A DNA stretch of 63,523 bases from Multifurca ochricompacta (taxonomy: Eukaryota > Basidiomycota > Agaricomycetes > Russulales > Russulaceae): positions 1-63,523 of the forward strand of contig WTXG01000211.1 of NCBI GenBank assembly GCA_022496185.1. Reading direction: 5' to 3'. Under the pieces are notes generated by a model. The model was not told the DNA's origin, did no database searches, and saw only the letters and a list, made by a program, of their open reading frames with translations. The number at the start of each line of letters is the position of its first letter. Within the stretch, counting starts at the first letter, position 1. Positions 1-9,276 of this stretch are shown here, in pieces. The position numbers and the translations under genes were made by a program.

Positions 1-790
1 GCTGCTTGATCCGAGGTATAGGACACAGGGGAGCTGTTTTGAGACACTAGGGCACTTTGTCAGTCACTGTCTGCTGTGAAAGAGACTGTCCAAATGTTAC
101 AACTCACTGTAGACTGCCTGGACAGTGGGTTGTATGTGAAGGGGGGATTTGGAAGTAGGGCAAGAGATGAGAGTGAGGGTGAAAGTGCAAGAGAGATGAA
201 GCGAACAGCTCAAGGGCAAGGGATGAGAAGCCTTCCACAAGGTGGGGCTAATCTCCTAGGTAATCAGGAACTGGATCACAAGTGGACAGTCTGGAGCTGT
301 CCATTCTATTCCCAAAGGGTTTATATACATAATTACAACTGGGACTTTGGTCTGTGCACCACTTTAGGGGAGGTTAACTTCACTTTAACTCCCTACTGAT
401 CCACCAATGAGAATAGCCCCACTTTTGGGCTTAGAAATCCGCAGTCTGCAGTCCACAGTCTGTGGGCTGCTGTTTAGGCATTGTGGGGTTCTGTTAGTAC
501 TCTTCCCACAGGTCTCCAATTTGGCAGGAGTCCGGCCCTGGTCCAGACCAGCCTTTCTCTGGTCTTAATCTAGGGTTATCTTTGTCTCTGAGGGTTCTAC
601 AAGGTTTCTGGGAGCGTCTGGGGACTTCTGGGGGTCAGGAGGTCTTCTGGGGTGTCAGTTCATGACAGTAATGGTGGAGATGGGCATTGGTTCTGGTGAT
701 GGGGGTTCAGTGAGTGCACTCTCAACTTCACTATCACTACTTGGCTGATGTTGGCTAGTAGTTTTCATTGGTGTAGTTATAGGGCCTAGC
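1..790. other. unassigned decayed repeat-like DNA
   Basis: I recognise no gene. The longest open frame on the plus strand (76-399) is a GA-rich composition artefact with no family resemblance. A TATA-like string followed by GC-richer DNA near 318-335, read on the minus strand, could be a decayed LTR promoter, but I could not find matching ends or a target duplication. The stretch 660-790 read on the minus strand gives a short S/T/P/E-rich peptide resembling the low-complexity leader of a gypsy gag; this is a weak inference. Confidence 0.3.
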
Positions 791-794
791 ATGA

Positions 795-935
795 GTGCAC
801 TTACCCAGATCCAAACTTGTGGGTATTTAGATTAGATAATCCCATACTTGGATCTGCATGAGTATGTTCCCATGGATCACCTGGAGCCGTGAGTCCTATA
901 CTTGCACAGATCCAAGTACTTGTGGGTATACTCAT
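795..935 (+). repeat. dispersed repeat, left copy
   Basis: This segment shares GGATCTGCATGAGTAT and CCCATGGATCACCTGGA-like blocks with a second copy at about 1845-1990 in the same orientation. It also contains an internal inverted pair (ACTTGGATCTGCA and TGCACAGATCCAAGT). The two copies bracket the tandem array and the SINE, so they may be the ends of one decayed non-autonomous element. No target duplication could be fixed. Confidence 0.45.
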
Positions 936-939
936 AGGT

Positions 940-1195
940 TTACTTGTAAGGTTTGAGGCAGCCAGAGATCTTCATCTCGCATACACAGAAAGAATATATA
1001 TATTACTACAATCCCACAAAGTTTCAAGTCAGATCATGCATCCAATCCAAAATAAAACAAGAATCAGTTACAATATCTATAGAAATGCGAAAAAATGCAA
1101 AGTGTGGGGTGCGCTGATTGGACTGTGCATTGCCTTCCTATCTAGGAAGGTAGGCTTAAGAATGCATGTGTCGGCATGCATCAGTACAGAGATGC
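940..1195 (+). repeat. repeat family H, copy 1
   Basis: Shares long near-identical stretches with 25095-25400, including the run CCTTCCTATCTAGGAAGGTA followed by GGCTTAAGAATGCATG. It is also related to minus-oriented copies at about 25735-25870 and 32140-32440. The core holds a perfect palindrome (CCTTCCTA-T-CTAGGAAGG type). No coding potential is credible; the open frame across it is a shadow. Probably a non-autonomous DNA transposon or the subterminal region of an hAT element. Confidence 0.6.
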
Positions 1196-1204
1196 TGGGA
1201 TCAC

Positions 1205-1665
1205 ACCTAATTGATAAGATCAAAAATGTGTTCACAATTAATTAGATACTTAGGATATACATCTAAGTGATAAGATCAAAAATGCATTCACAGTTAATTA
1301 GATACTTAGGATATACATCTAATACAAGTGATAAGATCAAAAATTTGTTCACAATTAATTAGATACTTGGGATGTACATCTAAGTGATAAGATCAAAAAT
1401 GTGTTCACAGTTAATTAGATACTTAGGATATACATCTAATACAAGTGATAAGATCAAAAATGTGTTCACAACTAATTAGATACTTGGGATGTACATCTAA
1501 GTGAAAAGATCAAAAATGTGTTCACAACTAAATAGATACTTAGGACATACATCTAAGTGATAAGATCAAAAATGCATTCACAATTAATTAGATACTTAAA
1601 AGATAATACAAGTGATAAGATCAAAACATGTTCACAATTAATTAGATACAAGTGATAAAATCAAT
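1205..1665 (+). repeat. tandem array, ~56-61 bp unit, about 9 copies
   Basis: The unit begins GTGATAAGATCAAAAATG, continues TTCACAATTAATTAGATACTT and ends GGATATACATCTAA. Copies start near 1212, 1268, 1328, 1384, 1445, 1501, 1557, 1611 and 1651. Some copies carry an extra TACAA at the end, so two unit lengths (about 56 and 61 bp) alternate. The last two are shortened and decayed. It is AT-rich and non-coding. Point differences among units are few, so the array is fairly young. Confidence 0.9.
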
Positions 1666-1710
1666 TCTGCATAACCCTATATATAATATATTGTGTGTCT
1701 TTACTAGTGA

Positions 1711-1787
1711 GGCTGGGTGGCTTAGTGGTTAGAGCACTGGACCAAGCTTGTTCCTGGAGGTCTTAGGTTCAATCCATGTTTCAGCCA
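1711..1787 (+). mobile_element. tRNA-derived SINE head (or decayed tRNA gene)
   Basis: The 77-base segment has a tRNA-like layout. The 7-bp acceptor stem pairs GGCTGGG with TTCAGCC (two G-U pairs), followed by an A discriminator. A good D arm contains a perfect A box (TGGCTTAGTGG, 1718-1728), and there is a B-box-like GGTTCAATCC at 1766-1775, one base short of consensus. The anticodon stem does not pair and the T stem pairs only partly, so a functional tRNA is unlikely. An A-rich stretch follows at about 1814-1830, as expected for a SINE tail. Pol III promoter function is inferred. Confidence 0.55.
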
Positions 1788-1844
1788 TTTCTGTTCTAGC
1801 TTGAGGAGCCTAGTAAAAAAATAATTTTATATAATAATATTCCC

Positions 1845-1990
1845 ATGAGTATTCTGCAAGTACCTGTGTGGGTACCCAGGGTGCCAAAATCAATACCCAG
1901 ATTTGCATGAGTATTTTCCCACAGATCACCTGGATCTGTGAGTATCAATACCTGCAAGTTTTCCCATGGCTCTACTCAAAAAACTTGCAA
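1845..1990 (+). repeat. dispersed repeat, right copy
   Basis: Second copy of the repeat at 795-935, sharing GCATGAGTAT, CCCACAGATCACCTGGATCT and the GGGTAC-rich blocks. It adds an internal palindrome around GTGTGGGTACCCAGG. The following 160 bases up to 2151 contain nothing I can identify. Confidence 0.4.
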
Positions 1991-2151
1991 GTTACCCAGA
2001 CTTGTGCTATGCCCTATGTAGTTATTGTATGCAGCTGAATGTTATTGTTCTTGCCTTCCTCCCTTGGCTCTGCATGTTCAGCATTGTCAATTTCAATGAT
2101 TACTTGTTCATGATGACTTCCTGGCCCCCCTTCATTGGATATGATGTTGTG

Positions 2152-2729
2152 TGTTATGTCCAGTGTGGGACATTCCACACAACTTGTGTGACAGTGTTTA
2201 CTCAGAATCAGATAAGAGATCAATAGGATCTCTTGGAGGTTTTTAAGTGGATGAGTCAAAGTCAAAGGGGCTGTTCCCTACAATGATGTTAAATGGAAAG
2301 TGCTGGAAGCACTGAGACAGATGAGAGAGGTCCAACAGAGGATGTCCAGAAGACAAGCACCAATGTATTCAATAAGTTGAGTCTGAGGTCTACAAGGTAG
2401 TTACAGTGGACTTATATATGTAATTGAGTGGGCATCTAAAGATAAGAAACACAGAGTCAAGTGGGCCTGAATATACGAAAGCAGAGGGTGTAAAGCCTGG
2501 CTTCTGATAGGGAATTAAGTAAGTGTCTGGTTGTAAAGATAAAGAGATAAAGAGACAATCATAAGCAAACAGTGTGTAAACAAGTCCAATCAATAGTCAT
2601 GGGGATGGGAGCAGAGCATGTGAGGGGTCCCAGGAGGGGATGTAATAATGAAGTGTAACATAGGCAGGTGAGTGGGGTCCTTGTTTGGAAGGGTAAAGAA
2701 AAGAGGATCACTGGGTCCTGATTGTAACA
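2152..2729 (-). repeat. 3' LTR of A1
   Basis: Read on the minus strand it begins TGTTACAATC and ends GGACATAACA, the family A termini. It contains the conserved TATA and transcription-start block in diverged form. A polypurine tract (GAAAAGGGGGTGA, minus strand, 2730-2742) abuts it on the internal side, which identifies it as the 3' LTR. Confidence 0.85.
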
Positions 2730-2760
2730 TCACCCCCTTTTCTGGCTCAAGCTGACCCAG

Positions 2761-4548
2761 CTAGAAATGCACACTGTCATCATCCTGCACCAAATCCATG
2801 TAATCATCTGCCAAGTTGTGATCCCCCAGAGTGTAAGTCTTGTCTGTGGTGCATTGGTGTGTGTGCAAGAAGCCATATGGGCCTTGTCATCCGCACTGGG
2901 GGCACATGTCATGGACAGGGCAATTGATTTCTCGATGTCCTGCATTGTGACACAAGCACTTGCCACACCATCCTGAGGGGTTGACAATTGTTGGAGTGAC
3001 ACCTAGGTGGCGGAAGATGCAAAAGCGACTCCAATGTAAATTGCTCTGACAGTGGCAACACCATTTGCAGTTGAGGGGGCAGTTCCAGCTAATATGGTAC
3101 TTGCTGTCACATCGCCAGCACGTTTCTCCGTGGGGGTTTTCATGCATTTGCAGCATTTCAAGCCAATTTGGTAGTAATGTTGGTGCCTGTCACACACAGG
3201 TCCTTCAGCATGCATCAGTTTGGGTTCGGGTCAGGGTCACAAGGTAATCAAGGTATGCAAGTGTCAAGTCAAGTCAAGACGTCACAGCACGTGGCTGGTG
3301 TGGATCAAGGCAATGAGTCTGAACGTCACATGTGAAGTCAGGGTGTTCAGATAGCAAGGCAAGAGCCTTTGCTGGAGCTACTGGTGAGCCAAACCCTCTC
3401 AAGTCACATCTTGGAAGAGGGCTGAAGAGACTTCCTAAGGACCTTTGATTGGTACAAGGAGAACAGACTTGGTCTGTCCTTGGATTTATTGTAGTCCTTA
3501 AATACAATGTAGCTACTATGAAGTCATAGTCTAGAGTCTTGTACAAATGATATCATAGTAGGTCACAATGGTCATGATATCATCTATGAGGTCATACTAA
3601 GGTCACAAGGTCTATGACATCAACTATGAGATCATCAATCAGATGACATGGGAGTTGAATCCCTTGTCCAGACTATGGCCATCAGATAAGTGGATCTGAT
3701 AAGGTATACAGTGAAAGAAAGGGGCATAGAAGACAAAAAAGAGAGAAAATGCGAAATACTAGCAAGAAAGTGTCACAGTGCCGCTCCTAGTGATTGTAGC
3801 AGGAGGGGTCGCACATAAGTGTCTGCATACCTTTTGGCGATGGTTTGATATGCATCCCCTCTCTCTAGCCTTTTCCAAATCTCTGTAAGCTCCTGCTCTA
3901 CCTGGAACATCCCTCTTGTGAGTCTTGTCATCTGCTTTGTGTACTCTCAATATTGGTTATTAAGTGTTGTGTGTAGTGTAAGGGTCTTCCACAGTCTCAT
4001 TACTTTGGCCTTGAGACACAGAAGGTGCATATCGTTGAGTACTTCATCAATCACAAATGCTCAGGGGTCATCAGCCACGAGATGTCCCAGTTGTTCATTG
4101 CTCATCGTGTGATGGAGGTGACCCATATACCTTTCTTCCAAGTAGACTGGGGCTCCATAGACAGGCCCATCTTTCTTCATGCAACCCATGACATCCATTC
4201 CCCCATTGGTGTAGAAATGTACTTAGCTATGACCTTCTCTCCATTGGCCATTGTGATTTCTAGTGGGAAATACATGGAAGAGTTCAGATTGTTGACAAAG
4301 AAGGGGAACTCAGGGACTTTGTCGTCCTGCTCCATGTCAAGGAGGTCATTTGGGTGAGGCTCTTTGGAGTGGGTGAAATCATCATTGGGGTTGGGTGACT
4401 GGGTTTTGACTCATTCTGCAGCAGCTTTGTAGTTGATAGGAGAGGAGGGATGGGTCAAAGGGTGAGCGGAAGGGAAGGCCTCTACAACCACATTAGTGGC
4501 AGTGAAGGCATCAACAGCAGCAGAGGCAGCAATGAAGGAAGAGGACAT
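2761..4548 (-). pseudogene. third coding region (zinc-knuckle protein) of A1, interrupted
   Basis: Runs from a true ATG at 4548 (MSSSFIAASAAVDAF...) to a stop at 2761 and is split by solo LTR D (3188-3777). The C-terminal part shows CWRCDSKYHISWNC and CCHCQSNLHWSRFC, both CX2CX4HX4C zinc knuckles, then CGKC...C and an acidic QDDD tail. It lies 26 open codons behind the TAA of pol in the same frame, with no other stop between. Several further stops and frame breaks occur. The family is unknown to me beyond the zinc knuckles; nucleic-acid binding is inferred. Confidence 0.8.
3188..3777 (-). mobile_element. solo LTR, family D
   Basis: 590 bp with TGTCACACAC...AAGTGTCACA ends on the plus strand (TGTGACA...TGTGACA on its own strand). 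It is flanked by the perfect target duplication GTGCC (3183-3187 and 3778-3782). Minus-strand content resembles LTR E (CAAGTCTGTTCTCCTTGT and AAGATGTGACTTGAGAG), so D and E are related. Excising it with one repeat rejoins the A1 third coding region. Confidence 0.9.
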
Positions 4549-4762
4549 AGTGATAGTTGATTTGGGTAGGACGTTACTGGGAAGTATTGTTCTGGGGGGG
4601 CAAATGAGGCTGGGGGTTCTCTTCTTTTAACTGTCCTTGGGTGCTTGGGGATGTCATAAATGGAATTCTGTGATAAGGTCTGGAGTGAAGATGTTCCTGG
4701 CTGGTTCCCACGAGTTGTCAGAGTCTGGGAAACCTTTCCACTTGATCAGGTAATGCAGTTTA

Positions 4763-5271
4763 TGTCAAACAATCATGCTGCTGGTTATACTGACTGTTGT
4801 TAGTAGCGGTTTAGGCTAGAAAGACAAGTATACTTCAGAGGTTGAAGAAACTCTGTATTAACTATACTACTGACCTAGAAAGACAAGTATCTACAAGAGA
4901 CATTAGTCAAAGGAAAGTAGAAAGTATAGTAAGACTTACACTTCAGAGGTTGAAGAAACTCTGAAGTGGAAGAGACGAAACAGACACCCTTATATACCCA
5001 TGGGGCCCAGGGGAAATGGTCTGTGCGCACTGGGAATAAGTCCACAAGTGCCGGACAATAAACAGAGAGGGATAAAGGCCATTGGTCAAAGAGATATCAC
5101 ATGCTTACTGCACATTACTAAGTCCATCACTAATCAGCTGAGTAAGGTGAGAAAGAAATGTAATAAAGATAACATAAAAAGTCCGATACTCCGAAATCTA
5201 ATCTAATCTAATCTACAGCTGAAGCGAACCTTAGATGCCTGAAGCATCTCCAGACATGTCCTGTGTCAACA
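4763..5271 (-). mobile_element. solo LTR, family B
   Basis: 509 bp, plus-strand ends TGTCAAACAA...TGTGTCAACA, flanked by the perfect 5-bp duplication GTTTA (4758-4762 and 5272-5276). Read on the minus strand it has the family B order: GATGCTTCAGGCATC, TATATAAGGGTGTCTGTTTC, then the CACTTCAGAG/CTCTGAAGTG hairpin. It splits the A1 chromodomain coding sequence. Confidence 0.93.
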
Positions 5272-7160
5272 GTTTATGCCCTTGGCCTTGACATGTGGAG
5301 TCTACAATCTGCTCCACCTCCCATTCTGCTTCTCCATCAACTAGTTCTGGTGGAGGCCTTGGGAAGTTCTCCCCATGAATGGAAGTCTCCTTGTATGGTG
5401 TCAAGAGTTTGGCATGGAACACCAGATGGATCTTCCACATGGGTGGAAGTTCAAGTTCATATGACACATCTGACAGCTTCCTTGTGATTCTGAAGGGTCT
5501 GTGACATTGGGGCACTAGTTTAGCAGTGGGGTGTGATGTATGAATGTGCTTCCCTTCCAGCCAAACCAGCTCATTGGTCTGATAAGGTGTGAACTTTGAG
5601 GGTTTTTCCAGCAAAGCCTGCTGCGCTTTCAGCAAGTTTTCATTGGCGGATTTCCTGACGTCATCCCATTGGCCAATTCATTGTGAAGCCATAGGAATGT
5701 GTGTGGGCTTATCAGTCCACATGGTGCATGGTGTCCAGCCCATGATAAGGGCAAATGGGGGGGTCCTTGTCATGCCATTAGGCCAAGAGTTGTGTGCAAA
5801 CTCTGCAGTTGCCAGCCAATTGGCCCAGTCATCCTGGCATCCATTACACCAGAATCAAAGATATTGCTCCAACCACTGGTTTGTCCATTCTGATTGTCCA
5901 TCCATTTGTGGGTGGTAGGCTGTTGAAATGTTTTGCTTTATGTCCAGAACTTTGCATAGTGCTCTGGCAAATGTTGAGGTGAAACATGGATCACGGTCAG
6001 AGATGATCTTTTCTGGAAGGCCATAATGCCTATAGATGTGGTCAAGGTAAAGCTTGGCTACTTCTTCTGCTGTGATGGACTCTCTGCATGGTATGAATAG
6101 TGCTGCCTTGGAACAGTCATGGTCTGTGATGGTTAAGATGGAGTCGAAACCCCTGGAGTTGGGTAATTTGACTATGAAGTCCATGGCAATAGTCTGGAAT
6201 GGTAAAGACATAGTAGGAGTAATGGGGAATATTGCTGGTGGATGAGGGTGCATGTTTACTTTATTGGCCTGACACACTGCACATCCTTGTACATAGTTTT
6301 CAATGTCCTTTTTCATATTGGGCCACCAATAGTCTTGTTTGGCAAGGGCATATGTGTTGGTGATGCCTGGGTGGCTGGCAGAGGGTAAGTCATGGTGAAA
6401 GTGGATCACCCCCCTCTTAATGTTGTCACCACTGGTGACAACAAGGCAATCCCCGTCCTTCCACCAGAGGCCATTAATTTTTTTCAGGCTGTGCGCATCT
6501 GCCCAGGACTGACAGAGTTGTTGGTTCATGTTCTGTGATACCTGGGCCCAGAGATCCATGTCATGGAGACTAATGGTAGCTGTTTATGTGAAGATTTTTT
6601 TGGGGAGGACTGTGATGTTATTGTTATCATCCTCTCCATTGTGCATGTCTGGTCATCATGATAGGGCATCTGCTTATGTATTGCGACTTCCTGCAATGTG
6701 CTTCAGAGTGAAATTGTACTCTTCCAGTTCCAGGACCTCTTGTGCTACACATCAACTGATCTTATGGGGTTCCTTCCAGTATAGAAGGTTGGAATGATCA
6801 GTGTGGATGATGGTTTTATGTGGGGTCCTGGCCAAGTAGGGTCACCAGTGATGCAGTGCTTTAACAATGGCCAGTAGTTCTTGGTCCCAAATATCATAAT
6901 TTTGTTCAGTGGGGGAGAATGTCTCCAAATAAAAGGCAACCGGGTGAAGGAGTCCTGTGGTGTCCCTTTGGTTCAATACCACTCCATTAGCAAAGTGGGA
7001 CACATTGACCTCTAGTTCAAATGGTTTTCCCAGGTCCAGCTGTAGGAGGATGGGTTTGGAGCCCACAATGTCTCTGATCCTTTCAAATGCCTGCTGCTGA
7101 TCTCTTCCCCAGTGCCAAGGGAGGTCTTTCTTGAGCAGATCATTGAGTGGCCATGCAATT

Positions 7161-7764
7161 TGTTACGACCTACCCAGCGTACCCAACAGATGGCAAGACG
7201 TGGGGGACACACAAGCAGTGACAGTAGCTGCGCGGGGTCCGCAAGGACATCGCCGGCTTAGTCATGATGTCCCACGCCGAAGTCCAGAAGATGGATACAG
7301 CATGAGGTACAGAAGCAGATCACGTGACAGTAAGGTTTGATGCCTCGTGTACAGAAGGACCCTGAACCTTAGTTGACGTGGGAAGACGGTGGCACTGGTT
7401 CTGATGGAAGGTTCCATAGTCACACATCTAGAACCACAGGCGCCTAGATAGGCAGATAAGAACCCTGATGACTAAGCTAGTCCAGCATGTATATATACCC
7501 TAGCTAGTCTCGCTCAGATGGTTCCCCATCTTGAGCTTTTGTGTCAATCAGAAGCCTTGTGGACCTTTACCTCCTTCCTTGCGTCTCACCACCCGGACTC
7601 CTCTCTTTGGTGCTTTGTCCTTCTGGGGCCTTGCACACTGATTGGCTTGTGACTGAGCGTAGCGTTGGACTTATTGTCTTCTGCATCGACCCAAGATCGT
7701 CCCGACCTTGTCCCTGTGACCTAGCCGCCCGCACTCGACTGCGTACGCCCCTCTGAGCGTAACA
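7161..7764 (+). mobile_element. solo LTR, family F
   Basis: 604 bp, TGTTACGACC...GAGCGTAACA, flanked by the perfect duplication CAATT (7156-7160 and 7765-7769). It contains TATATATACCC-like promoter DNA near 7490. It shares only terminal bases and general layout with family A. It interrupts A1 between RT and RNase H. Confidence 0.92.
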
Positions 7765-8054
7765 CAATTCCTGAGAATCCTCATACAAAGCATCAGTAGA
7801 AGTTGCAGAACCCTATAAAGGATTGCACGTCTTTGACATTCATGGGTGTGGGCCATTCCCAAATCCCTTGTACCTTTATGGGATCCATCTGTACCTGCCC
7901 TTCTTTCAGGATGACACCCAAGTACTTGATGCTGGGCTGTTCAAAGGAGCACTTGGCCAGTTTGAGGTACAGATCATGTTCATGTAGGATGTCTAACACT
8001 TGGTGTACTCATTCATGATGATGAGCTAAGTCATCTGTAGTTGCTACCAATATA

Positions 8055-8665
8055 CAGTGCCTCACAAAACTGAGTCAATGTTTTGCACTTTTGCACTATT
8101 TGTTGAATATTGCATCAACAAAAACAAATATAAACAAAGTCTTGGTGTACCATAAAAGGTACAAGATAAGGGCTATGTAATGCAACAATGATTATGTAAT
8201 TCTGATCATAACCTGTGGAGCTATGCCCATTTCAAATTGGGGACTCATTGACTCAGTTTTGTGAGGGGGTATCAGAAATATCAGAATCTGATGCTCCACC
8301 AAATGTACAGCAACCAATCCTTAATATATGGTTACCATAGTTATCTTAATATTGATGGGACCTGGAATAGAGCTATTTAACCATGGTTTAGATTCCCAGA
8401 ATATTATAATTTCCCAATGCACCCCACCTCCTCTGCTCAGAAAGAAAACATGCTCTCTCTGGCCTCTGAAGGTCATTCCACTGACACTATTGCCTCCAGA
8501 CTCAGCCTCAGCCAGTCCAGAGTCTCTAGGACACTCAGAACCCTCCTTCCCAACCATCAGTCACCTCATTTTGGTCATCCTTCCAAGCTCTCTGCTACCT
8601 CTGAACATGCTATCATGATACAAATTACCACAGGAAAGGTTGCCAATGCTGTCCAGGCCACAAAG
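8055..8665 (+). mobile_element. Tc1/mariner half-element, truncated
   Basis: Begins CAGTGCCTCACAAAACTGAG after a TA dinucleotide and matches the left arm of the palindrome at 35213 over its whole length with scattered differences. The first 20-base block recurs inverted at about 8246-8265, an internal IR arrangement. The coding part gives the transposase N-terminal helix-turn-helix (SLASEGHSTDTIASRLSLSQ). It ends abruptly at the A2 LTR, at CACAAAG, and its other half is not found after A2. Confidence 0.85.
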
Positions 8666-9254
8666 TGTTATGACCAGGGCCTAGTACCCCACTTTTCTTC
8701 ACCCTCCCCAATGCGAACCCTTCCCTTCCACCTACCCTTCACTTCTTGATCACATCCCCATCCTGGGATCCCTCATGTGCCTTACTGCCTTCCCCGTGAT
8801 TGCTGATTGTACATGTTGACTCATTATTTACATTTGCTTATGCCTCCTCTTATCTTCTATCTCCTTATCTCTAAGACCGGACACTTACTTAATTCCCTAT
8901 CAGAAGCCAGGCTTTACGCCCTCTGCTTTCACATATTTGGGCCCACATGACTCTGTAATATCTTATCTTTAGATGCCCATTCGATTACATATATAAGTCT
9001 GTCATAACTACATTGTAGACCTCAGACTCGACTTATTGAATACATTGGTGCTTGTCTTCTGGACTCCCCTTTGAAAGCTTTGACTCGATCATCTCAGTAC
9101 CTTTGGTACTTTCTGCTCAACATTGTCTTAGAGTACAGCCTCTCTGACTTTGACTTCTCATATGTAACTCCAAGGGGCCTTATTGGTCTCTTACCTGATC
9201 ATGAATGAACGCTGTCACACAAGTTGTGTGGAACGTCCTGCACTGGACGTAACA
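8666..9254 (+). repeat. 5' LTR of A2
   Basis: 589 bp, TGTTATGACC...GGACGTAACA. A TATATAAG box lies near 8990, and the predicted transcript start AGACTCGACTT is at 9024-9034. The left boundary cuts the Tc1 copy. Confidence 0.9.
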
Positions 9255-9256
9255 TC

Positions 9257-9267
9257 AAGTTGAGTCT
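9257..9267 (+). promoter_or_regulatory. primer-binding site, self-priming type (A2)
   Basis: AAGTTGAGTCT, two bases past the LTR. It is the exact complement of AGACTCAACTT in the 3' LTR R region (about 16459-16469) and has one mismatch to the 5' LTR version. No tRNA 3'-end complement (TGG...) is present, so priming by the folded-back 5' end of the RNA, as known for Tf1, is inferred. Confidence 0.7.
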
Positions 9268-9276
9268 CCTCCCATC

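Larger units (their letters stand above)
2152..8054 (-). mobile_element. Ty3/gypsy chromovirus copy A1, 5'-truncated
   Basis: Minus-strand element of family A. From its 3' end: LTR (2152-2729), purine-rich tract, third coding region (2761-4548), then pol backwards through chromodomain, integrase, RNase H and the last part of RT, where a Tc1 transposon enters at 8055. The rest of RT, protease, gag and the 5' LTR are missing, and sequence beyond the next element does not resume A1, so they were lost by recombination. Three solo LTRs sit inside it, each with a perfect 5-bp target duplication, showing A1 was present before those insertions. Confidence 0.9.
4627..8054 (-). pseudogene. pol remnant of A1 (RT end, RNase H, integrase, chromodomain)
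   Basis: Minus strand. RT/thumb region (YLGVILKEGQVQMDPIKV, IGFCNFY) lies near 7800-8000. RNase H is at 6842-7066, but the first catalytic Asp is replaced (EVNVSHF where sisters read EVDASHF). The integrase HHCC zinc region and DDE core (MDFIVKLP, ISDRDP, AYHPQ) are at 5855-6470. The chromodomain (EWEVEQIV...) is split by solo LTR B. Stop TAA at 4627-4629. In-frame stops and two LTR insertions make it nonfunctional. Confidence 0.9.

Noticed and set aside
76..399. 107-codon plus-strand open frame
   Set aside because: GA-rich composition, no domain, no conserved relative elsewhere in the window.
889..1245. 118-codon open frame
   Set aside because: Runs through repeat family H and into the tandem array; the other H copies do not keep the frame.
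1205..1665. CRISPR-like or centromeric satellite
   Set aside because: No spacers, and only nine copies; too small and isolated to call centromeric.
1711..1787. Functional tRNA-Leu (AAG) gene
   Set aside because: The anticodon stem does not pair and the T arm is weak; a SINE head fits better.
2761..4548. Third coding region as a retroviral-type envelope
   Set aside because: Position fits, but there is no signal peptide, no transmembrane stretch and no cleavage motif; the Cys/His pattern is zinc knuckles.
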